NCBI RefSeq assembly: GCF_017377855.1
Contig: NZ_JAFREP010000046.1
Location: 1-64,000, forward strand
Length of the DNA stretch: 64,000 nucleotides
Origin: Acanthopleuribacter pedis
GTDB lineage: Bacteria > Acidobacteriota > Holophagae > Acanthopleuribacterales > Acanthopleuribacteraceae
Reading direction: 5' to 3'
The notes under the pieces are model-generated. The model did no database searches and was not told the origin of the DNA. It saw only the letters and a list, made by a program, of their open reading frames with translations. Below, piece after piece: positions 1 to 8,138 of the stretch. Both the position numbers and the translations under genes were made by a program. Within the stretch, counting starts at the first letter, position 1, and each line of letters opens with the position of its first letter.

Positions 1-177
1 GCCTTGTGAGTACGAAGATTACGACCGAGAGACGGCACAGGGGTCCGACCATTCGGCGTAGCAATGCTACGGCGAAGGCGGCTCGACCGAGTAAGGCGGA
101 AGGCCGCCCCCTTGTAATCGCATGGGTTGCCCCGTAGCAGAATTCCTTTTGAGAGATGCGGGCTAGTTCGCTGTAAT
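1..177. other. Window-edge segment without an assignable gene
   Basis: No convincing reading frame crosses it. A short frame from base 2 to a TAG at 59-61 could be the tail of a gene lying left of the window but is too short to judge. A near-palindrome around the GTAGC-AAT-GCTAC hairpin at about 54-79 is visible. I see no tRNA. Confidence 0.3.
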
Positions 178-313
178 GGATGCGGATCGGGGTTGCAACC
201 CACTTTTTCCCCTTCCCGCCTTGGATGCGGATCAACGTTGCCGCCCATGTAGCATGGTTTCCGCCAGGGATATTGCGGATCGGCGTTGCGACCCTCTTCT
301 TCCCTTTTCCAGC
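178..313. repeat. Degenerate tandem repeat, about 45-bp unit, three copies
   Basis: Three imperfect copies of a unit starting GATGCGGATC and containing GTTGC followed by a pyrimidine-rich stretch begin near 178, 226 and 269. They lie downstream of the last flagellar gene (transcribed leftward). The GATGCGG motif also occurs in the dispersed element at 27017-27639, so this looks like a decayed member of the same family. A plus-strand frame through here is a by-product of the repeat. Confidence 0.5.
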
Positions 314-314
314 C

Positions 315-523
315 GCGGATGAAGCCGTCGCTTCGATTGCACCGCACCCATCCCCTGTCCGCCATGGCCTTGGCAAAGCCGGAGGGCAACCGCGCTTCAC
401 CCGAGGCGCACCCAAGCGGGACAAACACCCCACACCAATCGCCCATCCTGCTCTTATCCTGAGAAATAACAGGTTCGGCGCAATGTTGCACGCAAAGGCC
501 TTCGAAGCGACGGCTTCATCCGC
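315..523. repeat. 21-bp perfect inverted repeat with dispersed-repeat core
   Basis: The 21 bases at 315-335 (start GCGGATGAAGCC, end GTCGCTTCG) are exactly the reverse complement of 503-523. Between them, 456-470 reads ATCCTGAGAAATAAC, the reverse-orientation core of the element found in tandem at 27017-27639. The arms flank about 167 bases. This looks like a remnant of two oppositely oriented element copies downstream of the flagellar operon. Confidence 0.6.
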
Positions 524-545
524 GACGGGACACGGCGTCATCAAC

Positions 546-1580
546 CTATCCCAGGCTGCGGATCCGCGCCTGGGGCGAAACGATCTCGGTAATCCTGAAC
601 GCGAAGTTACCGTCAACCACGACCACCTCACCCCGCGCGACCAACTTGTTGTTCACCAACATGTCGATGGGGTCGTCCATCGCTTTGTTCAATTCAATAA
701 TGGAGCCAGGGGTGAGCTTGAGAATATCCTGGAGCAGCAGCTCCGTGCGCCCGATGCGAATGATGACCGGCAACTCGATGTCCATCAACAAATCGATGTT
801 GCCGCCCAGGTCGGGTATCGCCGGCCCCGGCGGCGGCTGGTATTGGTACGCCGCATGCGGCGGTGGGGCGGCGGCCGGTGCGGCACCCGGCGGCGGGGGC
901 GCGGCTGCCGCCGGTGGCGGCGCGGCGGCACCCGGGGGTGGGGCGGCGGCCCCGGCGGGGGGTGGGGCGGCGGCGGGCGGCGGCGGCGCGGGCGGCTCTT
1001 CCGGCTTCTTGTGCAGGCCGGCGTCAATCGAATCCAGCAAGGTCTTGTTCAGACCAACGTACATTTTGGAGTTAATCAAACCCTCGAGCTCAATGTCGAA
1101 CTCAATACCGGGAAACTCATCGGCCTCAACCTGCTCGCTGACTATACCGGAATCGCTCCCGGTCACGATCTCAACTTGGCCGATGGAAATACTGTCGCCG
1201 GTTTTTTCCGTCAAGGTCTGGCAACTGGCGCCCATAATCTGGTTAATGGTTTCACTTAAAGCGTCGGAACTGTCTTCGTCCAACTCGGCGGCGTTTTCAC
1301 CCTCGCCACCCAACATCAAATCGATAATGCGCGTCGCATCTTCAATGTTGACGATAAAGTAAATGGTGCCTTCCAAGCCCTTGGTAAAACTGGCCTTGGC
1401 GACAATAATCGTATCCCAATTGTGATCCTGAATTTCACCCATGCCGACAAAAGCAGAGCGCAACGGGATCAGGTCAATCTCGCGACCCAACAACATGCTC
1501 AGGACGGTAAACGCGGCGTCGGCAATGACTTCACTGACAATGCCTAGGGTTTCCACCTGATTGGTATTCAAATCGGTCAT
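546..1580 (-). CDS. Flagellar C-ring protein, CheC-like domain fused to FliN (FliY-like)
   Basis: 344 residues from the ATG at 1580; the longer open frame would translate through the sigma-28 promoter, so I reject the upstream start. Residues 1-185 are a CheC/FliY-like domain. The second CheC helix keeps an ExxN pair (E110, N113), the signature of CheY-P phosphatases of this family, while the first site (around S16-E17) lacks the Asn. Residues 191-258 are an almost pure Pro/Ala linker. Residues 261-340 are a FliN/SpoA switch domain (hydrophobic PVIIRIGRTELLL, then GSIIEL). A second, ordinary short FliN lies at 11712-12005, so this is an additional switch component. It is the last gene of the flagellar run, separated from fliM by 218 bases with its own promoter. 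Phosphatase activity is inference only; the usual downstream Pro of the CheC motif is not present. Confidence 0.85.
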   Translation of the reverse strand: MTDLNTNQVETLGIVSEVIADAAFTVLSMLLGREIDLIPLRSAFVGMGEIQDHNWDTIIVAKASFTKGLEGTIYFIVNIEDATRIIDLMLGGEGENAAELDEDSSDALSETINQIMGASCQTLTEKTGDSISIGQVEIVTGSDSGIVSEQVEADEFPGIEFDIELEGLINSKMYVGLNKTLLDSIDAGLHKKPEEPPAPPPPAAAPPPAGAAAPPPGAAAPPPAAAAPPPPGAAPAAAPPPHAAYQYQPPPGPAIPDLGGNIDLLMDIELPVIIRIGRTELLLQDILKLTPGSIIELNKAMDDPIDMLVNNKLVARGEVVVVDGNFAFRITEIVSPQARIRSLG

Positions 1581-1632
1581 GCAACGCTTCCCAACAAAGA
1601 GGCCCGCGCACCCATGCACGGCGCTAACACAC

Positions 1633-1659
1633 TTATCGGCACAATCCGCCTTCCATTTA
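1633..1659 (-). promoter_or_regulatory. Sigma-28 (FliA) promoter for the CheC-FliN gene
   Basis: Reading the minus strand, TAAA is followed after exactly 15 bases by GCCGATAA, matching the enterobacterial FliA consensus (TAAA-N15-GCCGATAA) without mismatch. It ends 52 bases before the ATG at 1580. A FliA gene lies in the same operon (2864-3628). This predicts late (class 3) expression. Confidence 0.85.
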
Positions 1660-1798
1660 ATCCGCCGCGGCAGGAAGTGTCGGGAAAACATTAACCTGCA
1701 AGACGTTAAGCGAAAAACGGGAATCCTTCCGCCAGCTTAGGCCAAAGACCGCCGAAAAACAACCATTTGGTTCCCACGGTCTGCACGCAAAAACCCAA

Positions 1799-2833
1799 TC
1801 AAAGCGGTTCAATTTTTTCGTGAACCTGAAAGGCGCGCACCTCGTTGTTGATCAAAACCTGACCCTGGTACTTGGGCACATGGTTGACACTCAACATCAG
1901 GGGGTCCTCGGGGCGGCTGGTCAACTCGATAATATCGCCCCGCTCCAAACTGAGAAAATCCTGCACGGTAATGGTCGAACCGCGAATCTCGGCGCCGACG
2001 TCGAAGTACACCCGCTTCATTAACTCCGACAACATCTTGGCTTCTTCAAAGGTCTCACTTTTCTTATAACCCGTGTACCACTCTTGGTCGAACTCTTTGG
2101 CAATCGGCTCCAAAATGATCGAGGGAATACAGAAGTTCATCATGCCGACCACTTCCTGGAACTTCACCTCAAAGACAATCAACACAACAACTTCGTTGGG
2201 CGCAACGACCTGGACCAACTGGGGCGAGGTTTCTTGGGCGTGAATGCGCATGTCTAAGTTGACAATCTGTTTCCAAACTTCTTTGAGGTCTTCCAAAATC
2301 AGGCGGAGAATCGCCTCGAAAATGTTCTGCTCAATCGCGGTCATGGCGCGAATTTCCGTCAACGGCTCGCCCGGACCCCCCAACATTTTGTCGATAATCG
2401 GGAAAACCAACGAGGGGTTGATCTCCAGCGCGGCGTTCCCCTCCAAAGGTTTCATGGCAATCGAGGAGAAACAGGTGGGATCCGGCAAGGACAACAGAAA
2501 TTCCGAATAGGTCAACTGTTCAACACTCACCAGGTTGATTTCGGAAATGGTCCGCAGGTAGGCGCTTAAGGAGGAGGAAAAGTTACGCGCAAAGCGGTCG
2601 TGTAAAAAGTGCAGGGATCGCATCTGCTCTTTTGACACGCGGTCCGGCCTCTTGAAGTTGTAGACCATGACCTTTTTGTACTGTTTCTGCTTGGGTTTCT
2701 CACGCTCAATGATGCCCGTCGCCATCCCGGCACTGGGCGCATCCCCGGGATCGTCGTCCATGGCCGCATCGCCGCCGGACTGCACCGAGTTCAACAGCGC
2801 ATCAACTTCTTCTTGGGTTAAAATTTTGGCCAT
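1799..2833 (-). CDS. fliM: Flagellar motor switch protein FliM
   Basis: 344 residues, normal FliM length. The N-terminal CheY-P-binding peptide LTQEEVDALL (residues 5-14) is followed by an acidic linker, the middle domain (about 50-240, with MLGGPGEP at 150-157) and a C-terminal SpoA domain (about 260-335). FliM sits in the cytoplasmic C-ring between FliG and FliN and takes the CheY-P signal. GGAG lies 8 bases before the ATG. It lies 30 bases after fliA, unlike the usual fliL-fliM-fliN order; here fliN follows fliL and fliM has moved to the end of the operon. Confidence 0.96.
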   Translation of the reverse strand: MAKILTQEEVDALLNSVQSGGDAAMDDDPGDAPSAGMATGIIEREKPKQKQYKKVMVYNFKRPDRVSKEQMRSLHFLHDRFARNFSSSLSAYLRTISEINLVSVEQLTYSEFLLSLPDPTCFSSIAMKPLEGNAALEINPSLVFPIIDKMLGGPGEPLTEIRAMTAIEQNIFEAILRLILEDLKEVWKQIVNLDMRIHAQETSPQLVQVVAPNEVVVLIVFEVKFQEVVGMMNFCIPSIILEPIAKEFDQEWYTGYKKSETFEEAKMLSELMKRVYFDVGAEIRGSTITVQDFLSLERGDIIELTSRPEDPLMLSVNHVPKYQGQVLINNEVRAFQVHEKIEPL

Positions 2834-2863
2834 AAGGCGGACTCCGAAAACAGGTTAGGCGGC

Positions 2864-3628
2864 TTAACGTCCCTTGTTTTCGACGTAACTCTTGAGGGCG
2901 TCGCGCAAACGAATCATCGACTTGGTGTGCAACTGCGACACCCGCGATTCGGTAATGTTCAGAACGGTACCGATCTCCTTCATGGTCAGTTCGTCGAAAT
3001 AGTACAACGACACCACGTAACGCTCTTTGTCCGGCAACTTGCGAATCGCTTCCGAAAGGATTTCGGTCAATTCGTGTTTCTGGAACTTGTGGTACGGATC
3101 ATCGGTGGAACGGTCGGGAATAAACGCAATAACCGAGTCACCCTCACCATTAGCCTGGCTATCGTTGTTGTTTAATTCTACGAACTTACCTAAAGAGACG
3201 CCTTTGAGATTGTCGAGAATTTTGTAGAACTCGTCGAGCCCGACACCCAGCTCCTTGGACAACTCCTCGTCGGTGGCGTGGCGCCCCAACTGCTGCTCCA
3301 ACTGCGCATAGGATTGCTCGACCATTTTCTTTTGCTTGCGCACGGATCGAGGCACCCAATCCAAACTACGCAAACCGTCGAAAATCGCGCCGCGAATACG
3401 GAACTCAGCATAGGTCTTGAACTTGATCCCGCGACTCGGGTCAAATTTCTCAATCGCATCAATCAAGCCGATAATGCCCGAGTTCACCAAGTCGTCAATC
3501 TCGACATGGTTGGGCAGCTTCATGGAAATGCGATGGGCCAAGTACTTCACTAGAGGAATATAATCTTCAATCTGACCTTGTCGTGCTTCGTGATCCATGG
3601 TTTTTACTTCCATCCCCGCCTGTGGCAT
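2864..3628 (-). CDS. fliA: RNA polymerase sigma-28 factor FliA
   Basis: Sigma factor for late flagellar and chemotaxis promoters. I choose the second ATG (3628, protein starting MPQAG) because AGGAGG lies 8-9 bases upstream of it but overlaps the first ATG (3634). 254 residues. Region 2 is evident (VKYLAHRISMKLP, then FDPSRGIKFKTYAEFRIRGA) and region 4 has a clear helix-turn-helix (ELTMKEIGTVLNITESRVSQ). The gene begins just after flhG, the flhF-flhG-fliA order seen in many polar flagellates. An exact FliA promoter occurs 1.2 kb downstream at 1633-1659, so the factor probably controls the last gene of this cluster. No anti-sigma factor FlgM is in the window. Confidence 0.95.
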   Translation of the reverse strand: MPQAGMEVKTMDHEARQGQIEDYIPLVKYLAHRISMKLPNHVEIDDLVNSGIIGLIDAIEKFDPSRGIKFKTYAEFRIRGAIFDGLRSLDWVPRSVRKQKKMVEQSYAQLEQQLGRHATDEELSKELGVGLDEFYKILDNLKGVSLGKFVELNNNDSQANGEGDSVIAFIPDRSTDDPYHKFQKHELTEILSEAIRKLPDKERYVVSLYYFDELTMKEIGTVLNITESRVSQLHTKSMIRLRDALKSYVENKGR

Positions 3629-3640
3629 ATTCATCCCCTC

Positions 3641-4507
3641 CTATGGCTGAATCAGCCGCTGAAACAGTTGCAACAAGCCTTTGCCGCCTCTGTCCGCCAA
3701 CGTCGATTCGAGTTTCTCGGCCAGTGCCTCCACATGGCCGCGTGCCGGCGATTCTGCCGCTGTGAACATAAAAGGTTTCTGGAGAATCACGCCGCGCGCA
3801 ATCACGTCGTCATGCGCAATGTGATTCAGGTAATCCAGGTCTCGTTTTAAGAAATGTTGGATAGCTGCTCTAAGCTTACCATAAACATCCTCAGCTTCCT
3901 CCTCTCCGGCGACGTCATTCACAACGAGCTGAATAAAAGCCTCGGGATCTTGCTTATAAAGGACTTTGACAAGGGCGTATGCGTCGACGATGGACGTCGG
4001 CTCGTCATTGCAAATCAGCAGCACCCGGTCGGAACCCTTGAGCGCTTGGATCACCATTTGGTTAACACCGGCGGCGGTGTCGATAAACACATATTGGAAC
4101 ATCGATTCCAACTGCCCAATGTCCTTGCGCAGTTGCTCGAGGTTTTGGATACCCAGGTAACCGGGATCCATGATGCCGGACGCACCGGGCAGAAGATACA
4201 GATTGTCGGAGATTTTAACCAGGATTTCAAAAAGCGAGGCCTTGCCTTCGATGACATGGCCCAAATTCAAGCGGGGATCCATCCCCAGCAAAATATCAAT
4301 GTTGGCGGTGCCCATATCGGCATCGAGAATCAAGGTAGCATGCCCCCGCTTGGCCAAGGCGATGGCCGTGTTGAGGGTCACGTTGCTTTTACCCACGCCG
4401 CCCTTACCGCTGGTCACCGCGATAATGCGAATATCCTGGTCGGCCTTGGGCTCGGCGACTTTGGGTTTCTGGGCGGCGAGGCGCCGTAAGGTTTCTGCTT
4501 GATCCAT
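3641..4507 (-). CDS. flhG: MinD-like ATPase FlhG (FleN/YlxH), flagellar number regulator
   Basis: 288 residues. The N-terminus begins MDQAETLRRL, which fits the DQAxxLR peptide by which FlhG stimulates the FlhF GTPase. A deviant Walker A (GKGGVGKSN, residues 34-42) and the DADMGTANIDILLG segment identify the MinD/ParA ATPase fold; VFIDTAAGVN is the switch II/Walker B segment. The C-terminus has the amphipathic helix region expected for membrane binding. Its start codon shares one base with the flhF stop. FlhG and FlhF together set flagellum number and site, which suggests polar or otherwise restricted flagellation. Confidence 0.94.
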   Translation of the reverse strand: MDQAETLRRLAAQKPKVAEPKADQDIRIIAVTSGKGGVGKSNVTLNTAIALAKRGHATLILDADMGTANIDILLGMDPRLNLGHVIEGKASLFEILVKISDNLYLLPGASGIMDPGYLGIQNLEQLRKDIGQLESMFQYVFIDTAAGVNQMVIQALKGSDRVLLICNDEPTSIVDAYALVKVLYKQDPEAFIQLVVNDVAGEEEAEDVYGKLRAAIQHFLKRDLDYLNHIAHDDVIARGVILQKPFMFTAAESPARGHVEALAEKLESTLADRGGKGLLQLFQRLIQP

Positions 4508-6012
4508 CAGTTCTGGCTCCCTTTGGCTTGGGCGAGGGTGTAACCGGAAAACAAGGAGGCCAGCAGATCTTTGCCGGCAAATTCGAAATCTTCGGGGACA
4601 TTTTGGCCGGTAGTCACAAAACTGACCGGCCTTGAAGCTTTGATCATTTGGGTGAACAAGCTGCCGTATTGCGAGGTTTCGTCCAATTTGGTGAACAGCA
4701 AATAATCGGGCTGGAGCGGGGCGAAGCGGGTCACGATGTCGTTGAGATCGGCGCTTTTGGTGGTGGCGCTCAGCACCAGATGCACCTCGATGTCCTCCTG
4801 ATTGCCGAAGAACTGCATCAGGTTGTCCATCCCGATTTCGTCGCGCTGCGAATGGCCCGCGGTGTCGATCAGAATCAACGCCTTGTCCTGGTGGAACTGA
4901 ATCGCATGCCGCAGCTCACTGCTGTTCAGGGCGACCTGCACCGGGATCTCCATTATTTTAGCGTAGGTCTTAAGCTGCTCAACGGCGGCGATCCGGTAGG
5001 TGTCCAGCGTAATCAACACCACCTCGGAACCGGCTTGCAGGTGGGCGTAGGCCGCCAACTTGGCAAGGGTGGTGGTTTTGCCGACGCCGGTAGGTCCCAC
5101 CAGTGCCATCACGCGCGGGCGGGCGGGATCGACCAGCTTGGGATCGGCCACATCGATGAGTCCCGCGAATAAGCTGCGCAAAAAGGCTTGAATGCGTTTG
5201 CTGTTGTCGCGATGATCCGGTTTCATTTTGTCATGGGCCATTTTGATTAACTTGGCCGCGATGTTGTCCTCGACACCGCTGTCCTTCATCCGCTGATACT
5301 GGGTAATCATCGCGGGCGACAGTTTGAGGCCGGCAATCGGCGATTGGTTGCGGATGACCGAATAAAGCAAACCTTTGAGGTCCTGCATCTCGCGGTGTAG
5401 CGGTGTCAGGTCGGTTTCTTTTTCGCTTAAGCCGGCCAACATCTCGCGCACCTCGGCCACTTCCTCACGCAACGAACGGCCGTCCTTGCCCTCGCGGGAC
5501 TTCTGCCCGGATTCAGATGCTTTCGCCTTGCGCAAGGCGTCGCCGTAAATGGCTTCAAAACCCTGGCTAAAAGGCGAGGCGGGCGGCGAATCGGCGCCGA
5601 GGGAAAGGTCGTCGGGCAAGACGGTGGTACCGCCGGCGGTGTAGGTGGGAATTTTGGGAAAAGCCGCGTCTGCGAGACCTTCCGAGAGCGGGCTGTTCTC
5701 CGAGGCGGGACTTTTGTCTTTGCCAAACGCCGATTCGGAACCTTGGCGGATGTCAATCCTGCCGCCCCCCGGCGCGTTCCCACCGGGCGCGGGCGCCGCG
5801 GCATTCGCCGCCGCCGCGGCCGAGGCCAGGCTGTTGGGGTCCGACACGTCCACCGCGGCCGTAACTTGTAAAAAATTGCGGTCGCCAAACCCCAGCGGGC
5901 CTTTTTTCTTAATACTTTTGGTGCCCAAAATAAAAGCGTCGGGACCCATCTCTTCTTTAATCTTTTCGAGCGCCTCTTTCATACTGGGCGCTTCGAATTT
6001 CTTTATTTTCAT
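4507..6012 (-). CDS. flhF: SRP-type GTPase FlhF, flagellar placement
   Basis: 501 residues. The N-terminal B domain is typical (MKIKKFEAPSMKEALEKIKE). Residues about 65-190 are a low-complexity Ala/Gly/Pro/Ser linker. The NG GTPase domain has G1 GPTGVGKTTTLAKL at about 305-318, the LITLDTYRIAAVEQL segment, G3 DTAGHSQRD and G4-like TKLDETSQYG. FlhF marks the site of flagellar assembly and is controlled by FlhG encoded immediately downstream. The start overlaps the flhA stop by 4 bases (ATGA), implying translational coupling. Confidence 0.95.
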   Translation of the reverse strand: MKIKKFEAPSMKEALEKIKEEMGPDAFILGTKSIKKKGPLGFGDRNFLQVTAAVDVSDPNSLASAAAAANAAAPAPGGNAPGGGRIDIRQGSESAFGKDKSPASENSPLSEGLADAAFPKIPTYTAGGTTVLPDDLSLGADSPPASPFSQGFEAIYGDALRKAKASESGQKSREGKDGRSLREEVAEVREMLAGLSEKETDLTPLHREMQDLKGLLYSVIRNQSPIAGLKLSPAMITQYQRMKDSGVEDNIAAKLIKMAHDKMKPDHRDNSKRIQAFLRSLFAGLIDVADPKLVDPARPRVMALVGPTGVGKTTTLAKLAAYAHLQAGSEVVLITLDTYRIAAVEQLKTYAKIMEIPVQVALNSSELRHAIQFHQDKALILIDTAGHSQRDEIGMDNLMQFFGNQEDIEVHLVLSATTKSADLNDIVTRFAPLQPDYLLFTKLDETSQYGSLFTQMIKASRPVSFVTTGQNVPEDFEFAGKDLLASLFSGYTLAQAKGSQN

Positions 6013-8138
6013 ATGTCACCCACCACACCAATCGTAATGATATTGACATGCGCGGGGACCTCACTTTGACTGAAGATCAACAGGTTCGGTAACACGCGTT
6101 CAAGCAAGCGTCGCAAAGGCATGCGCAGCCCCGGATTCACCAACACAATCGGCTGAATGGCAAAGGCCGAATTCTGGATGGATTGCTGTAAATTATCGAC
6201 AAATTGCTGCGCTTTTTCGGGCGCGATCACCACGAAGTTGCCCGATTCGGTTTGCTGAATCGCCTCGGTTAACTTGCGCTCCAGCTCGGGGTTGAGCGCA
6301 ATCACGGCGATCTCACCGCGATCATTGAGGTACGGCGCCACAATACCGCGACTGATCGCTTGCCGCACCAACTCGGTTAACGCGTAAGGATCCTTGGTGA
6401 CCATGCCGCCGTCGGCCAAAGCCTCCAACACGCTGAGCAGGTCGCGAACCGAAACCCGCTCGGCCAAAAGGTTTTGCAGCACGCGCTGCACGGTGCCCAA
6501 CGGCAGAATCGTCGGTACCAAATCCTCGACGATTTTGGGATAGGTATCGGCCAAATTGTCCAACAGCGCCTGGGTCTCCTGGCGACCCAGCAGTTCGGGC
6601 GCGTGCCGTTTGATAATTTCACTCAAGTGGGTGGTGACCACGGTTTGCAAATCCACCACGGTGTACCCCACGTTTTGCGCTTCTTCCTTCAGTTCCTCGC
6701 GGATCCAATAAGCATCCAAACCAAAAGCCGGCTCGCGTGTTAACACGCCGTCGATCTCCGCGGTGGCCGTCCCCGGATTCATGGCCAGCAAATGGTTCAA
6801 CATGAGTTCTCCTGTGGCAACGGAAACGCCTTTCACCAGCACCGAGTACTGGTTGGGACGCAGTTGCAGGTTGTCACGAATACGAATAGGAGGCACAACA
6901 ACGCCCAATTCAAGGGCTAACTGACGACGAATCGACTTGATTCGCTCCAGAATATTACCGCCCCTTTTCGTATCTACCAAGGAAATAAGTCCATAGCCAA
7001 CTTCTAAACCCATCATATCGACTTTTAACAGTTTTTCAACAGGTTCAGGTTGCGGCGTCGCCGGCGGGCCGCCTTTGCCGCCGGGAATCGCCTCCGGTTT
7101 TTTGTCGCCGCCGGGCGCCCCGCCGGGCCCCAAGGCGGCCGGAACCACGACACCCTCGGGACTGGTGTGTTTGTAGTAGGCAAAACCGAGCAAGGCCGCA
7201 CTCAGCGACCAAAACGCCAGCGTCGGCAGGCCCGGCACCATGCCGAACAGAAACAGCGAACCGCCGACGAACGCCAGCGGTTTTTTGTCGTAAAAGACTT
7301 GATCCAAAACATCTTCGCCCAAAGTTTTCTTGGCGGTGGCACGCGTGGTCAACAGACCGGCCGCGATGGAAATAAACAGCGACGGCAAGGCACTGACCAA
7401 ACCGTCGCCAATGGTGAGGATGGTAAAGGTGGTCGCCGCCTCAGCGAGGTCCATCTCGTGGCGAACCACACCGAAGGTCAAGCCGCCGACAATATTAATG
7501 GCGGTGATGATCAAACCGGCCATGGCGTCCTTGGCAACGAACTTAATCGCACCGTCCATGGAACCGTAGAAGTCGGCTTCTTCCTGTAAATCTTTGCGTT
7601 TTTGCCGCGCCTCTTCCTCGGTGATAATGCCCGAGTTAAGGTCGGCGTCAATCGACATTTGCTTGCCCGGCATGGCGTCCAAGGTGAAACGCGCGGTAAC
7701 CTCGGCGATCCGCGAGGAACCGGTGTTAATGACCATCATCTGGATGGTAATTAAGACGGCAAAAATCAGAATCCCGATCAAGTACTCACCGCCGACCACA
7801 AACTGGCCAAAAGCCCGAATCACGGTACCGGCGGCGGCTTCGCCCTCATGGCCGCGCAACAGAATCACCCGCGTGGAGGCAACGTTCAAACTGAGCCGGA
7901 ACAAGGTGGTAATCAAAAGAATGGAGGGGAACACCGAAAACGAGGTGGGTTTCGGCATGTACATCACGGTAATGAGAATGGTAAGGCCGATGGTGAAGTT
8001 GGCGGCGATCATGATGTCGAGCACAATGGTCGGCACCGGGATCATGAACATCACCAGCATGATCATGATCAGCGACGGCGTGATTAAATGCTGGTGCGGG
8101 CTTATGCGTTGCGCAAACGCGAGTAGTTGTTCCTTCAT
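6009..8138 (-). CDS. flhA: Flagellar type III export gate protein FlhA
   Basis: 709 residues, normal length. The N-terminal half carries eight predicted membrane helices; the FHIPEP-type cytosolic loop (MPGKQMSIDADLNSGIITEEEA, about residues 155-176) is well conserved, and GGLTFGVV is present. A Gly/Pro-rich linker (about 338-365) precedes the cytosolic domain that forms the nonameric ring and docks chaperone-substrate complexes. It shares 4-base overlaps with flhB upstream and flhF downstream. No injectisome paralogue (SctV) is inside the window, so this is the only gate protein of its kind here. Confidence 0.96.
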   Translation of the reverse strand: MKEQLLAFAQRISPHQHLITPSLIMIMLVMFMIPVPTIVLDIMIAANFTIGLTILITVMYMPKPTSFSVFPSILLITTLFRLSLNVASTRVILLRGHEGEAAAGTVIRAFGQFVVGGEYLIGILIFAVLITIQMMVINTGSSRIAEVTARFTLDAMPGKQMSIDADLNSGIITEEEARQKRKDLQEEADFYGSMDGAIKFVAKDAMAGLIITAINIVGGLTFGVVRHEMDLAEAATTFTILTIGDGLVSALPSLFISIAAGLLTTRATAKKTLGEDVLDQVFYDKKPLAFVGGSLFLFGMVPGLPTLAFWSLSAALLGFAYYKHTSPEGVVVPAALGPGGAPGGDKKPEAIPGGKGGPPATPQPEPVEKLLKVDMMGLEVGYGLISLVDTKRGGNILERIKSIRRQLALELGVVVPPIRIRDNLQLRPNQYSVLVKGVSVATGELMLNHLLAMNPGTATAEIDGVLTREPAFGLDAYWIREELKEEAQNVGYTVVDLQTVVTTHLSEIIKRHAPELLGRQETQALLDNLADTYPKIVEDLVPTILPLGTVQRVLQNLLAERVSVRDLLSVLEALADGGMVTKDPYALTELVRQAISRGIVAPYLNDRGEIAVIALNPELERKLTEAIQQTESGNFVVIAPEKAQQFVDNLQQSIQNSAFAIQPIVLVNPGLRMPLRRLLERVLPNLLIFSQSEVPAHVNIITIGVVGDI

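Noticed and set aside
180..1259. 359-codon plus-strand frame near the left edge
   Set aside because: Opposite to the CheC-FliN gene and the repeats; the poly-Gly/Arg stretch is the complement of the Pro/Ala linker.
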